Origin: CAVTJX01 sp963735175
Lineage (GTDB): Bacteria; Electryoneota; RPQS01
Direction of reading: 5' to 3'
Assembly: GCA_963735175.1 (NCBI GenBank)
Contig: CAVTJX010000017.1
Location: 186,001-250,000, forward strand
DNA: 64,000 nucleotides
Part shown: positions 45,744 through 56,796 of the stretch, piece after piece
Layout: every line of letters starts with the position of its first letter
How positions within the stretch are numbered: position 1 is the first letter of the stretch
Notes under the pieces: model-generated
Database searches by the model: none
Told to the model about the DNA's origin: nothing
The model's input: the letters and a program-made list of their open reading frames with translations, nothing else
Translations under genes and position numbers: made by a program

Positions 45744-46670
45744 TCACGAATTCTTCTTGTCCGCGTGCGGATGGGCCTGACGGTAAGCCACTTTCAACCG
45801 TTCCGCGGATACATGGGTATATTTTTCGGTAGTCGCCAGCGAATGGTGGCCGAGGAGTTCCTGAACGGCGCGAAGATCGGCGCCATGATCCAGGAGATGG
45901 GTGGCAAAGCAATGGCGGAGGACATGGGGGGACATTTTCTCGCCGTGCAGGGCAGCCAGTTCGCGGCGCACCAGTTGATAAGCCCGGAACCTCGTGAGAG
46001 GCTTTCCCCGGTCTGACAGCCACAGCGCGCCTGGGTCTTCAGTCTTGGACTGATCCAGAAAGTCGCGCCGGGCTTGAAGATAACAAGTCAGGGCCTGGGC
46101 CGCTTGCTTCGACATCGGCACCAGCCGCTCCCGGTTGCCCTTTCCTAATACACGCAGAGTAGCCCGGGAGAGATCCATCCGCGCCGGGCGCAGACCCAGC
46201 AGCTCCGAGATGCGCAGTCCCGAGCCATAGAGCATCTCCAACAATGCCCGGTTGCGGAGCGAAGGAAAGTCCGTTGCCGCGGGGACGTTGAGCAATGCGG
46301 TCAGTTCGCGCTCGGCAAAGGTAGCGGGCAGCGTATGCCGCGTGCGCGCTTGCCGCAGCCCGGCGACGGGACTGCTCTGTAACCTGCCCTGCCGCACGAG
46401 AAAGCGGGCAAATGCCGACAATGCCGCTCGTTTCCGTTGAATCGAAGACCGGGCATATTCCGCCGTCGCAAGGCCATGCAGGTACAGACGCACCGCGACT
46501 GGCGAAAATGCGCGGACATCCGGTTTCGCTCCCGATTCGAGTTCGATGTGCGCGAAAAACTGCAACAAATCGCGCCCATAGGCTTCCACCGTCCGATCCG
46601 AACGGCCCCGGCGGGCGGAAATATCGAGCAGGAATTCCGGTAGAAGTTCGCGGAGCAGCGGATCGCTCAC
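45744..46670 (-). CDS. xerC: Tyrosine recombinase XerC/XerD
   Basis: 308 aa. N-terminal SAM-like core-binding domain (DISARRGRSDRTVEAYGRDL). Catalytic residues: Arg in YGSGLRISELLGL, Lys in LRVLGKGNRERLVP, His/Arg in HVLRHCFATHLLDHGADL, and LGHHSLATTEKYTHV with the second His and the nucleophilic Tyr. Chromosome dimer resolution at dif. The start is GTG at 46670 overlapping the topA TGA (GTGA). topA-xer adjacency is common. XerC versus XerD cannot be settled. Confidence 0.9.
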   Translation of the reverse strand: MSDPLLRELLPEFLLDISARRGRSDRTVEAYGRDLLQFFAHIELESGAKPDVRAFSPVAVRLYLHGLATAEYARSSIQRKRAALSAFARFLVRQGRLQSSPVAGLRQARTRHTLPATFAERELTALLNVPAATDFPSLRNRALLEMLYGSGLRISELLGLRPARMDLSRATLRVLGKGNRERLVPMSKQAAQALTCYLQARRDFLDQSKTEDPGALWLSDRGKPLTRFRAYQLVRRELAALHGEKMSPHVLRHCFATHLLDHGADLRAVQELLGHHSLATTEKYTHVSAERLKVAYRQAHPHADKKNS

Positions 46671-49220
46671 ACGTTCTCCTTCACCTCAATTTTGTGCTTG
46701 CACTGCGGGCACTGCTTGATATGGCCGCTCTTCAGCGGTTTGTCTTCCATGTAGGCGTTCCCACATTGCGGACAGGGTTCGATTACCGGCTTGTACCACG
46801 AAATGAAATCACACTCGGGATAGGCGGAGCAACCGTAGAACGTCTTGCCCTTGCGCGAACGCCGTTGACTGATCACGCCGTTGCAGCCCGGCCGCGGACA
46901 CGGTACCGTCTCACCGCCGCCCAGCGGCAGTGTCGCTTTGCAATCGGGATAGCCCGTACAACCGAGAAACCAGCCGAAACGGCTGCGCTTGGGCGCCATC
47001 GGCTTGCCGCACTGCGGGCAGGCGGTATCGGGCACGACCGGCGCCTTTTCCGATTCCAGCGGTTCCGTGTGCCGGCACTCGGGATAGTTCGAGCAGCCGA
47101 GGAATTGCCCTGACCGGCCCCACTTCATGATCAGCGGGCTGCCGCAATCGGGACAATGCTTGTCCGTGACTTCCTCGTTCTTTTCCTTAAGCTGCTGCCG
47201 GTTGGCGTTGACTTTCTCGAGCCGCTTCGAGAATGGCGTGTAAAAATCCTTCACCACCGACCGCCACTCGGCGCCGTTGTTTTCGATCTCGTCCAGCTCC
47301 TCTTCCATCCGCGCCGTGAAGGTCACGTCGAAGATGTCCGGGAACTGATCGACGAGGGTGCGGCTCACCGTTTCACCCAGAATCGTCGGATGGAAGCGCC
47401 GCTCCTGCAGTTCGATATAGCGCCGCCGCGTGAGCACGGAAATGATCGAGGCATAAGTTGACGGCCGGCCGATACCCAGCTCGTCGAGGATCTTTACCAG
47501 TGAACCCGCGTTGAAGCGCGGGGGCGGTTCCGTGAAATGCTGCGTGGGAGTAATCTTGTCAAGTTTGTAGCGCTTGCCGACTTCGAGCTTCGGCAGATCG
47601 CGCGAGGCGTCTTCCGCATCTTCGGTTCCCGCGCCTTTCGCTTTCTCTTCGGCGAGCGCGGCCAGCACTTGCAAATGCCCGGCAAACACCAACCGCCGGC
47701 CCGAAGCGCGGAATTCGTAATTCCCGGCCATGAGCTGCGCGGTGGTGACTTCGAATTCGGCGTCCGCCATTTGCGAAGCTACGAAGCGCCGCCAGATGAG
47801 TTCGTAGAGCTTCGCCTGCTCCGCCGTCAAATATTTTTTCACGGACGCCGGATCGCGGCGCGCGTCCGTCGGACGAATCGCCTCGTGCGCGTCCTGCGCG
47901 GATTTCTTCGATGCGTAGACGCGCTCTTTGTCCGGCAGAAATTCCTTGCCGAAGCGTTCGCTGATGTAACCGCGGGCCGCGGAGACCGCTTCCGGCGCGA
48001 GGCGCGTCGAGTCGGTACGCATGTAGGTGATGAGACCCGCCATGCCTTCGCTGCCGAGCTTCACGCCTTCATACAGCGCCTGGGCCGTGCCCATGGTGCG
48101 GTCGTTGGAAAAACCCAAGCGGCGCGAAGCATCCTGTTGCAAGGTCGAAGTCGTATAGGGCGCGGCCGGGCGCGAACGCGACGGTTTGATCGTCAGGTCA
48201 GTGAGTTCGAAGGGCAGTTTCTGGACGTCGCCGACGACTGCCTTCGCCGACTTTTCGTTATTCAGGTCGGCCTTGGCGCCCTTGATTTTCACCAGCCGGG
48301 CGAGAAAACTTTCGCCCTTGGCCGTCAGCAGGTAGGCTTCCACCGTCCAGTATTCTTCGGTCTTGAAGGCGCGGATTTCATCCTCGCGCTCGCAGATCAA
48401 CCGCAGCGCGACGGATTGCACGCGTCCGGCGGACAGGCCGCGGGCGATGATCTTCTGCAAGCAGCGGCGACACCATGTAGCCGACGAGCCGGTCAAGCAC
48501 GCGGCGCGCGGTCTGCGCGTCCACCTTGGGAATATCGATTTCCGTCGGATGCGCCATGGCCTGCAGCACGCCGTTGCGCGTGATCTCGTTAAACAGCACG
48601 CGGTAAAGTTTCGCGCCTTTGCCGTTCCCGAGCTCCTGCGCCACGTGCCAGGCAATCGCCTCGCCTTCGCGGTCAGGGTCAGTCGCGACATAAATCGCGC
48701 GCGTGCCGGTCGCGGTTTTCTTGAGCGCGTTAACGACGTCTTCCTTGCCGGAGATCACTTCATATTCCGGCTCGAAATCCGCTTCCAGATCGACACCCAG
48801 GCGCTTTGTCGGAAGATCCCAGATGTGTCCGACCGTGGCTTGCACGACGTAGTCTGGTCCCAGATATCCGGTGAGCGTGCGAGCCTTGGCCGGCGACTCG
48901 ACGATCACCAGATTCTTGCCGGTGGCGTTGATCGCTCGCGGAGTCGAGTGTTGACGGGTCGTCTTTCCCGTTGCCGCTCGTCGAGTTCCCGTGGTCTTCG
49001 CCGTCGACGTGCGCGGCGCGACTGTCTTTGTCGGAGATTTCGCGGCGGTGGTACGCTTGGCAGCGGGCTTTTTCGGAGCTTTCGTGGCAGTCGTCCGCTT
49101 GGCGGGAACCGCGGTTTCGGCGGTCTTCTTCGCAGCAGTTTTCTTGCGGTCGGGAGTCGTTTTCCCGGCCGGGAGACCCGTTTTGCTGGACTTAGGAGAT
49201 TTTTGTGTAGTTTTGGGCAT
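46667..49220 (-). CDS. topA: DNA topoisomerase I with H1-like N-terminal tail (one frameshift)
   Basis: About 850 aa type IA topoisomerase. Residues 1-100 are a Lys/Ala/Thr/Pro-rich tail without acidic clusters, resembling histone H1 or bacterial Hc1 tails. The TOPRIM domain then starts GKNLVIVESPAKARTLTGYL with TDPDREGEAIAWHVAQEL. Extra base near 48459 separates VGYMVSPLL from QKIIARGLSAGRVQSVALRL. Catalytic Tyr in GLITYMRTDSTRLAPEA. C-terminus has four zinc ribbons (CPDCGSPL..., CPQCGKPM..., CPRPGCNG..., CPQCGNAY...CPQCKHK). Overlaps xerC by GTGA. Confidence 0.94.
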
Positions 49221-49614
49221 CAGATTTATCAGAGAGGAAAAGCTTTAAGCGGGTGCTCAAAGCTTTTAACAGCGAAAAGCGTGACAGGTTCACGCCAACC
49301 ACAACCGTTTGTAAACAAGAAATTTGTGTGACACGTTCGAAGCATGAGGTTGGCGCTTGAGTGATCTACCGGAAGGCAGGCCCAAGTCAAGATTTCCTAC
49401 AAAGAGTTGAATTGAGCAACTTGCTCGCATAGATACCGAAAGGATTCAGTCGTTCGTCAGTCCGCTCAGGACGCGTTCGCGTTCCACTGTGCGTCGTCGA
49501 GTGATTTCAGCCTGCTACAGACCGCCAAAAAGCGATCCTCCTGAACGATGCGCGGGGTACCATTGCTGATACCCCACCACGACGATGACCCTACCTATGA
49601 AATCAATCCGGCGT
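49221..49614. other. Intergenic region upstream of topA
   Basis: 394 bp between topA and the smg-like gene. No gene or clear hairpin terminator seen; it presumably carries the topA promoter. Minus-strand sequence just before topA (TCTCTGATAAATCTG) has no strong ribosome-binding site. Confidence 0.4.
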
Positions 49615-50092
49615 TCAGTGTACGTGCTCCGGCCACGAACGGTAAGGGCTAACTACGTAGGATGCCTCAGTTTGCCGCGGATCCTTTTCCAGGAGATGGG
49701 TCGCTACCAGCATCTTCATCTCGTCGCCCCCGACATTCAGATTCCCCAGCAGCATGCAGTGCTCGAGGATCTTCTTCGAGGTCGTTGTAATCCAGAATCC
49801 CCAGATGAACCATCTGCAAGAGATAACCGTGCGCTTCGGGAGCTACATATTGCCGCTCGATGTCATGCAGCACTCGGTGCGCGCCGACGCTGGAAGGGTT
49901 TCCGACCTGGGTCCGACGGGCTTCACTTGAATACCGGTCCGCGACGAGTGAGATGGCGGTGGCGATATCACGCTGCGAAAAGCCCCGCTGCACCAGATCG
50001 TCGGAAATACCTTCAATTTCATCCATTTTGATTCGGCGAGATTGAATCTCCCCGATCACATACATCAAAATTTCTACTATTTGTTGGTCCAT
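49615..50092 (-). CDS. smg: Smg/DUF494 family protein (one frameshift)
   Basis: About 158 aa. MDQQIVEILMYVIGEIQSRR start, GISDDLVQRGFSQRDIATAI, and HGYLLQMVHLGILDYNDLEE. An extra base near 49766 breaks the frame; the continuation KILEHCMLLGNLNVGGDEMK, then LVATHLLEKDPRQTEASYVV, ends at a TGA at 49615. That restores the whole DUF494 length. The family is often next to topA or dprA. Function unknown. Confidence 0.8.
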
Positions 50093-50243
50093 GTGCCGCC
50101 CTTGCGTTGGCCGCCCATTGAAGAACCTTTCGCCCCAGCGGTGCGTTCATGTGCTGCGAGCTGCGGATAACCCCAGGGGTTCGCGCGCATTTTCGATCAG
50201 GAGGAAAAGTAGTCAAAAAAATGGCGAAAGGCAAGCGAAAAAC

Positions 50244-53200
50244 TCAATCGGGATTTTGAGCCGTCGCCCCGTGACATTTCTTGAATTTCTTGCCACTTCC
50301 GCACGGACACGGATCATTCCTGCCAACCTGTTGCGTAACGCGGACTGGCTGCGGCTTGCCGGCGGGCGCGATTCCCGGAGCCGCCGAGGCGATGCCTCCT
50401 CCTTCACCCTCCGAAACCGCCTGTCCGGCGTGCGAATAAGCAAGACCCGCCGACTCAGCGTGGGAGTACTGAACTCTCGCCGGAGCGGCAGGACGCGGAC
50501 GCGGCGCCTCCGGCGCGCTCTCACTCACCGGTTGCGCGCGGAACATGATTCGTAACGCATCGGCATTCACCGAATCCAGCATATCCTGAAACAGCTCGAA
50601 GCCTTCCTTCTTGTATTCGATCAGCGGGTCTTTCTGTCCATAAGCACGCAGACCCACGCCTTCTTTCAAACCGTCCATTCCGTAGAGATGGTCGCGCCAT
50701 TTCTCGTCGATCACGCGCAGAATCGCGAAGCGCTGCAGACTTTTCAGCAGATCCTCGCCCAGCAGGGTCAGGCGAAATTGCCGCGCCTCCTCGATTTTTT
50801 CGGCAAGGAACACCCGCAGTTGATCAGGGTTCATGGCGCGGAATTCGATCTCCGCCGAGAGATCGACGAGGAACGTGCGCATCATATCCTCGGCGAGCGC
50901 GTCCACGTTGGTTTCAGCGCCCTTGCCCTCGCCTTCCTGGTGTTTTTCGAGCAGGAAGTCGATGTGATCCGAAATCATCTCCTGCACCAGCGGTTCGGGA
51001 TCGCCGCCCCTCAGCGCCACGTTGCGCCGCGCATAAACTACAGTACGCTGCTGGTTCATCACGTCGTCATATTCGAGCAGGTGCTTACGGATCGAGAAGT
51101 TGTAGGCTTCCACCCGCTCCTGAGCGCGGCCAATCGCCCGCGTGATCAGCGGATGCGTGATGACTTCGCCCTCTTCGACGCCCAGGCGGTCCATGATGCG
51201 CGCGATGCGCTCCGACCCGAACAGCCGCATCAGGTCATCTTCCAGCGAGAGGAAGAACTGGCTCTGGCCGGGATCGCCCTGGCGGCCCGCGCGGCCGCGA
51301 AGCTGGCGATCGATGCGCCGCGATTCGTGCCGTTCCGTGCCCAGAATAAAGAGACCGCCTTCGGCGGTGGCTTTGTCGCCCGGTTCACCCTGCCAGTGAA
51401 TGACTCCCGCACCCAGCTTGATGTCGGTTCCGCGGCCCGCCATGTTGGTGGCAATGGTAACCGCTCCCGGCTGACCGGCGCCGGATGATAATTTCCGCTT
51501 CGCGTTCATGCTGCTTGGCGTTCAGCACGTTATGGGGAATGCCCTTACGCTTGAGCATGCGCGAGACGATCTCGGAGGCTTCGACGGACGTCGTGCCCAC
51601 GAGGACCGGCTGGCGGCGCTCGTAAAGTTCCGCAATCTGGTCGATTACGGCATTGTACTTCTCACGGCGCGTGCGGTAGACGTAGTCGTTTAAATCGTCG
51701 CGCCGCACCGGTTCGTGGGTCGGCACGACGACCACTTCCAGCTTGTAGATATCGTAAAACTCGGCTTCTTCGGTCTCCGCCGTACCCGTCATGCCCGCGA
51801 GCTTCTTGAAAAGCCGGAAGAAATTCTGCAGGGTGATCGTCGCGATCGTCTGGGTCTCGCGCTCGATCTTCACGCCTTCCTTGGCTTCGATCGCCTGATG
51901 CAGGCCGTCCGAATAGCGGCGGCCCGAGAGAATACGTCCGGTGAATTCGTCGACGATCATCACCTTGCCGTCCTGCACCACGTACTCGATGTCCTTTTCA
52001 TAGAGCGCGTAGGCCCGCAGGAGCTGCGAGACATTCTGCACGCGCTCGCTGCGGTGCGCGTACATGTCCTGGAGCTTCGCTTTGGCCGCCGTCCGCTCCT
52101 CGAGGCTCAAGCTCTGCATTCTGATCGATCTTCGCAAACTCGTCGGGGAGATCCGGCAGCAGAAACAGATCGGGATCGCCGCCATGGTAGCGTGTCAGCT
52201 GCACCCGTCCCTTTTCCGTCAGATCGACCTGATGCGAGCGCTCGTCGATGGAGAAATACAGCTCCTCGTCGAGCTCGTTCATCTTCTTGTCGCGCATCAG
52301 GTCGTTTTCCACACGCTGCCGCAGGCGCTGGTTCGAAGGCTCCTGAAAGAGCTTCATGATCCGCTTGTGCTTGGGCAGGCCGCGGTATCCTATGAGGAGC
52401 CTGCGTCCCAGCTGCCAATCGTCGGTGTCCGGCTTTTCGAGATCCGCGTCGATGTCGTCGGCCAGCTTGACGATGAACTGCCCTTGCAGCCGCACGAGTT
52501 GCTCGACGGCGGACTTCATTTCATCGAATTTCTGCGTCGAGTGCGCCACCGGGCCGGAAATGATCAGCGGCGTCCGCGCTTCGTCGACGAGCACACTGTC
52601 GACTTCGTCCACGATGGCGAAGTGATGCGCGCGTTGCACGACCTCCTCCATCGAGAGCGCCATGTTGTCGCGCAGGTAGTCGAAGCCGAATTCGTTGTTT
52701 GTGCCGTAGGTGATATCGGCGGCGTACTGTTCGCGGCGCACGTGGGGCGGCATATCGGAGATAATCACGCCCACGCTCAGGCCGAGATACTTGTAGATCG
52801 GCCCCATCCATTCGCTGTCGCGCTGGGCGAGGTAGTCGTTGACCGTTACCAGCCACGCGCCTTCGCCTTGCAGCGCGTTCAGATACAACGGCAGCGAGGC
52901 CACGAGAGTCTTACCTTCGCCGGTCGCCATTTCCGCGATCTTGCCCTGGTGCAGCACGATGCCGCCGATGAGCTGCTGGTCATAGGGAACCATATCCCAC
53001 GTGACCGTGTGCCCGCGCACGTCGTATTTCGATCCCAAAAGGCGGCGGCAGGCGTTTTTCACGGCCGCGAACGCTTCGGGAAGCAGGTCGTCGTTGGTTT
53101 CGCCGTCCTTCAGCCGCGCCCGGAACTCAACGGTCTTGGCGCGGAGTTGCTCGTCCGTGAGCTGCTGGTATTCCGCTTCAAGCGCGTTGATCTGCTCGAC

Positions 53201-53272
53201 GATGGGCCACATGCCCTTCGCGGCGCGATCGTGCTTGGTGCCGAATATCTTGGCGAGAATTTTATCGAACAT
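50244..53272 (-). CDS. secA: Preprotein translocase ATPase SecA (two frameshifts)
   Basis: About 1,009 aa motor of the Sec pathway. Walker A EMATGEGKTLVASLPLYLNA, VTVNDYLAQRDSEWMGPIYK, AIVDEVDSVLVDEARTPLII. Shift near 52108 rejoins at LSLEERTAAKAKLQDM. Helicase II region with GMTGTAETEEAEF and VLVGTTSVEASE. Extra base near 51486 rejoins at SGAGQPGAVTIATNMAGRGT. C-terminal SEC-C zinc site NDPCPCGSGKKFKKCHG. Essential, so the shifts are almost surely sequencing errors. A ~180 bp hairpin-containing gap precedes it. Confidence 0.95.
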
Positions 53273-53414
53273 GGAGAGTGTGGAATTTTTTCCTGTTATA
53301 TCGCAATCGGAATCACCCGTAGTCGTGAGACTCCGCGCTGTTAACCAATCCGCTCCTGCGGGTTGGCTTCGTGAACGCGAGCCGGAATGGCATCGTTGCA
53401 GTCTATTCGCAATC

Positions 53415-53436
53415 CCGGCACGCGGGAGCGTGCCGG
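53415..53436 (-). terminator. Hairpin after the phosphoesterase gene
   Basis: CCGGCACG / CGTGCCGG, perfect 8-bp stem, 26 bp after the phosphoesterase stop. A second stem CCAATCCG / CGGGTTGG (one G-T) at 53345-53366 follows. Neither has a T tract, so these may be imperfect terminators or folded leader parts of secA. Confidence 0.4.
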
Positions 53437-53461
53437 CTGGTTAGACATGGGCGTTCGACCT

Positions 53462-54145
53462 TTACATTCCAATAAACAGCCGCGCCGCCAGAAACTCCGG
53501 CAGGTTGGCCTGCCGGATCTTTCGCGCCGCTTCCTGAATCGGGTAAACTTCGCGAAACCATGCAAAAGTTCCCGATTCGGTATCGTACGTCGCGCACGCG
53601 GCGCGCGGGTCGCGATCGCGCGGCTGGCCCACCGAACCGACGTTGATAATCGCTTTCTTCGTGGGGATGTCGTCGAAGCGGACCGGGATATGCGAGTGGC
53701 CGATAAACACGGTCGTGCCGTTTTTCATCGCCTGGAAATGCGAGGCCGCGTCGTCGGGACGCAAGATATAATTCCACGCTTCCGGATCGACCGGGGTCGC
53801 GTGGACCATGATCAGGCCGGCTTCCTGGTGCAGCAACGGCAGCGCCGCGAGGTACTCGCGGTTCACGTCTGAGAGCACGCGCCCCGTCCATTCGATGGCC
53901 GCGCGCGCGTAGGAATTGAAATACTGGATCGAGGTGTGCCCGCTGATCGCGTCATCGTGGTTGCCGATCACACAGACGTCACAGAGTGAGCGGATTTTTT
54001 CCACGCACTCATTGGGATTGGCTCCGTAACCCACGATATCGCCCAGGCAATACAGCCGCTCCACGCGCTCGGTTTCAAGCCGGCGCAGGGCGACGTCGAG
54101 CGCCTCCAGATTGGAGTGAATGTCCGAAAGGATGCCGATCTTCAC
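53462..54145 (-). CDS. Metallophosphoesterase (YfcE/ApaH-like)
   Basis: 227 aa. Motifs of calcineurin-like phosphoesterases in order: GILSDIHSNLEAL, YCLGDIVGYGANPNEC, VIGNHDDAISG, IMVHATP, VFIGHSHIP and NVGSVGQPRDRDP. The DxH-GDxx-GNHD-H-GHxH set is complete, so it is probably an active phosphodiesterase or phosphatase of unknown substrate. The start is GTG at 54145, overlapping the nusB TGA (GTGA). Confidence 0.88.
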   Translation of the reverse strand: MKIGILSDIHSNLEALDVALRRLETERVERLYCLGDIVGYGANPNECVEKIRSLCDVCVIGNHDDAISGHTSIQYFNSYARAAIEWTGRVLSDVNREYLAALPLLHQEAGLIMVHATPVDPEAWNYILRPDDAASHFQAMKNGTTVFIGHSHIPVRFDDIPTKKAIINVGSVGQPRDRDPRAACATYDTESGTFAWFREVYPIQEAARKIRQANLPEFLAARLFIGM

Positions 54146-54591
54146 GGTGCGGGCACTCCGTCAGAAATGTCAGCGGGTTTAGACATGGTCTTCTGCAAAT
54201 CGGTGCTCACCGCGTCGAGGATGCCGTTCACGAACCGACCGCTTTGGCCCGTGGAATAGCGCTTCGCCAGCTCGATCGCCTCGTTAATTGTGACTTTGAA
54301 CGGAATATCGTCGAAGTACAGAAACTCGGCTATGGCCGTCCGCAGAATGATATGGTCGAGTACCGCAATCCGGTTCAGATCCCACTTCTGTACCGCCTGT
54401 CCGATGAGGTGGTCAATGGGTGAGTCCTTTTCCGCCACACGTTCGCAGAGCGTGCGGCAGAAGCGGACGTTGGCATCATCCGGAACCTCGCCGAGCATAT
54501 CGTCGAATACCTGCTGGATGGGATTTCGGGAAAGTTCGTGCGCGTACAGAATTCGCAAGGCCCACTCGCGGGCCGCTCGTCGGGATCTCAT
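54142..54591 (-). CDS. nusB: Transcription antitermination protein NusB
   Basis: 149 aa all-helical RNA-binding protein. MRSRRAAREWALRILYAHEL start, DHLIGQAVQKWDLNRIAVLD, HIILRTAIAEFLYFDDIPFK, VTINEAIELAKRYSTGQSGRFVNGILDAV (read in part): the standard NusB C-terminal block. It works with NusE on rRNA antitermination. It lies 15 bp after ilvE. Confidence 0.93.
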   Translation of the reverse strand: MRSRRAAREWALRILYAHELSRNPIQQVFDDMLGEVPDDANVRFCRTLCERVAEKDSPIDHLIGQAVQKWDLNRIAVLDHIILRTAIAEFLYFDDIPFKVTINEAIELAKRYSTGQSGRFVNGILDAVSTDLQKTMSKPADISDGVPAP

Positions 54592-54606
54592 AAGCCTTCA
54601 GCCGGT

Positions 54607-55536
54607 TCAGATGTGGACACGTAAGCCTGCCGGGTCAGGTCGCCGGCCTTCAATCAGATCAAACAGCGCTTCCTGCAGGCGCCGTGATACCGGTCCGGGC
54701 TTGCCTTCGCCCACCGTCACCTTGTCGATCGAGCGGATCGGCGTCAGTTCCGCCGCCGTACCGGTGAAGAACACTTCGTCGGCAATGTAGAGCAACTCGC
54801 GCGGCACCGCTTCAATCACCACCGGAATCTTGAGATCCTCGGCGATCGTGAGGATGCACTGGCGGGTGATGCCGGGCAGAATCGAACCGCACAGCGGCGG
54901 AGTCCAGAGGACGCCGTCGCGCACGAGGAAGATGTTCTCGCCCGATCCTTCGGACACGAAACCGTTCTTGTCGAGAGCGATGCCTTCGTCGAAACCCAGC
55001 GCCATGGCGTCGATCTTGATGAGCTGCGAATTCATGTAGTTCGCGCCGGCCTTGGCCAGCGACGGCAGCGTGTTCGGGGCGATTCGCGTCCACGACGAAA
55101 TGCAGACTTCGATGCCCTTTTCCAGCGCTTCCGGCCCGAGATACTTGCCCCAGCGCAACGGCAGGACGCAGGCGTCAATCGGACAGGCGTCGGGGAACAC
55201 GCCCAGCGAATAGTAGCCGCGATAGAGCAACGGCCGCAGGTAGCATTCTTCGAGGTTATTTTCGCGGCATACGCGGATGCAGGCGCTTTCCAGATCTTCG
55301 CGCGTCCACGTCGGATACATGCGGTAAATCTTGGCCGAGTCGAAGAGCCGCCGAATGTGCTGGCGAAGCCCGAAGATCACCGAGCCGTCGGGAGTTTTAT
55401 AGCAGCGGATGCCCTCGAAAACCGAGGATCCGTAATGCATGGCATGAACGCCGATGTGAACGGTGGCATTGTTCCACGGGGTCATCTCGCCGTTCATCCA
55501 AATCTTGAGACTTTCGTCGAATTTTGATTTCGCCAC
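54607..55536 (-). CDS. ilvE: Branched-chain amino acid aminotransferase
   Basis: 309 aa fold-type IV PLP enzyme. HYGSSVFEGIRCYKTPDGSV, catalytic Lys in LAKAGANYMNSQLIKIDAMA, GIALDKNGFVSEGSGENIFL, and EVFFTGTAAELTPIRSIDKV. Very close to the E. coli IlvE type. Interconverts Leu/Ile/Val with their 2-oxo acids. Located with acyl-CoA dehydrogenases and a thiolase, it could feed or draw on branched-chain acyl-CoA metabolism. Confidence 0.93.
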   Translation of the reverse strand: MAKSKFDESLKIWMNGEMTPWNNATVHIGVHAMHYGSSVFEGIRCYKTPDGSVIFGLRQHIRRLFDSAKIYRMYPTWTREDLESACIRVCRENNLEECYLRPLLYRGYYSLGVFPDACPIDACVLPLRWGKYLGPEALEKGIEVCISSWTRIAPNTLPSLAKAGANYMNSQLIKIDAMALGFDEGIALDKNGFVSEGSGENIFLVRDGVLWTPPLCGSILPGITRQCILTIAEDLKIPVVIEAVPRELLYIADEVFFTGTAAELTPIRSIDKVTVGEGKPGPVSRRLQEALFDLIEGRRPDPAGLRVHI

Positions 55537-55581
55537 GGTAGGATTCCAAAGGTGAGTGGTTGGGAAGTGGGCAGGTATCTA

Positions 55582-56731
55582 CTACTGCGCGGAAAGTACA
55601 TTCCGCGCGAGGATTGAGCGTTGAATTTCCGAGGTCCCCTCGTAAATTTCGGTGACCTTGGCGTCGCGGAGCATGCGCTCCACGGGATAGTCCTTGGTGT
55701 AGCCGTTGCCGCCGTGAATCTGCAGCGCTTCGTTGGTCACTTTCATGACCATGTCCGAGGCGAACAGTTTCGCGGCCGCGGCTTCGTGGTTGAAGCGCTG
55801 GCCCTGATCTTTCTTCCGCGCCGTGCTCCATACCAGAAGCCGCGCGGCCATCGTCAGCATCTCCATGTCGGCCAGCTTGAATTGAATCGCCTGAAAGTCG
55901 GCGATGGGGTGCCCGAACTGCACGCGCGTCTTGGCATACTTGACGCCCTCCTCCAGCGCGCCCTGCGCGAGTCCGACGGCCTGCGCGGCTATGCCGATGC
56001 GCCCGCAATCAAGGGCGACCATGGCAATTTTGAAGCCTTCGCCTTCGCGGCCCAGAAGATTCGCAGCGGGCACGCGGACGTCTTCGAGATTGACTTCAAC
56101 ACAGTCGGAACTGCGGATGCCCATCTTCTTCTCGTTCACGCCCAGGCGCAGCCCTTTCGCGCCGGCGGGCACGATGAAGGCGGAAATGCCCTTGGCTTTA
56201 TCGGCGGTCTTATCGGTGCGCGCGAAAATCAAATGCATGGTGGCGCTGCGGCCGTTGGTAATGAAGCTCTTCGTGCCGTTCAGCATCCAGGTATCGCCGT
56301 CGCGGACGGCGGTCGTCTTCAGCGCCGCCGCGTCGGAGCCCGATGACGGTTCGGTCAACGCAGAACGCGCCCAGCAATTTGCCTTCGGCCAGCGGCTTCA
56401 GCCACGCTTCCTTTTGCTGGGTATTCGCGAACTTTTCCAGCGGGTAACAGATCAGCGAATTGTTGACCGAAATCACCACGCCAACGGCGGGATCGACGCG
56501 CGACAACTCTTCGACGATAATCGCATAGGTGACCGTATCCATGCCCGCGCCGCCCATGGCTTCGGGCGTATTCACGCCCATGAAGCCCAGCTCGCCGAGC
56601 TTGCGGCAAATCTCAACCGGAAACTCGCCGGATTCGTCACGGGCCGCCACGGACGGGCGGATCTCCTTCTCCGCGAACTCGCGGATCGCCGCTTTCACTT
56701 CCAATTGCTGTTCCGTCAGCAGGTGGTCCAT
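55582..56731 (-). CDS. Acyl-CoA dehydrogenase A (one frameshift)
   Basis: About 382 aa flavoenzyme. Start ATG at 56731 (MDHLLTEQQLEVKAAIREFA), giving VVISVNNSLICYPLEKFAN. One shift near 56360 separates LLGAFC from LTEPSSGSDAAALKTTAV, the FAD-binding signature. Then FITNGRSATMHLIFARTDK, VQFGHPIADFQAIQFKLADM, IHGGNGYTKDYPVERMLRDA and EIYEGTSEIQRSILARNVL. Full short-chain family pattern. Oxidises a short or branched acyl-CoA and passes electrons to ETF. Substrate not certain. Confidence 0.92.
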
Positions 56732-56796
56732 GCGTCCTCCGTTATGGCTGTGCACAGTCAACTACCGCGACTCTGCCCTTCATCCCTCATACTTCC

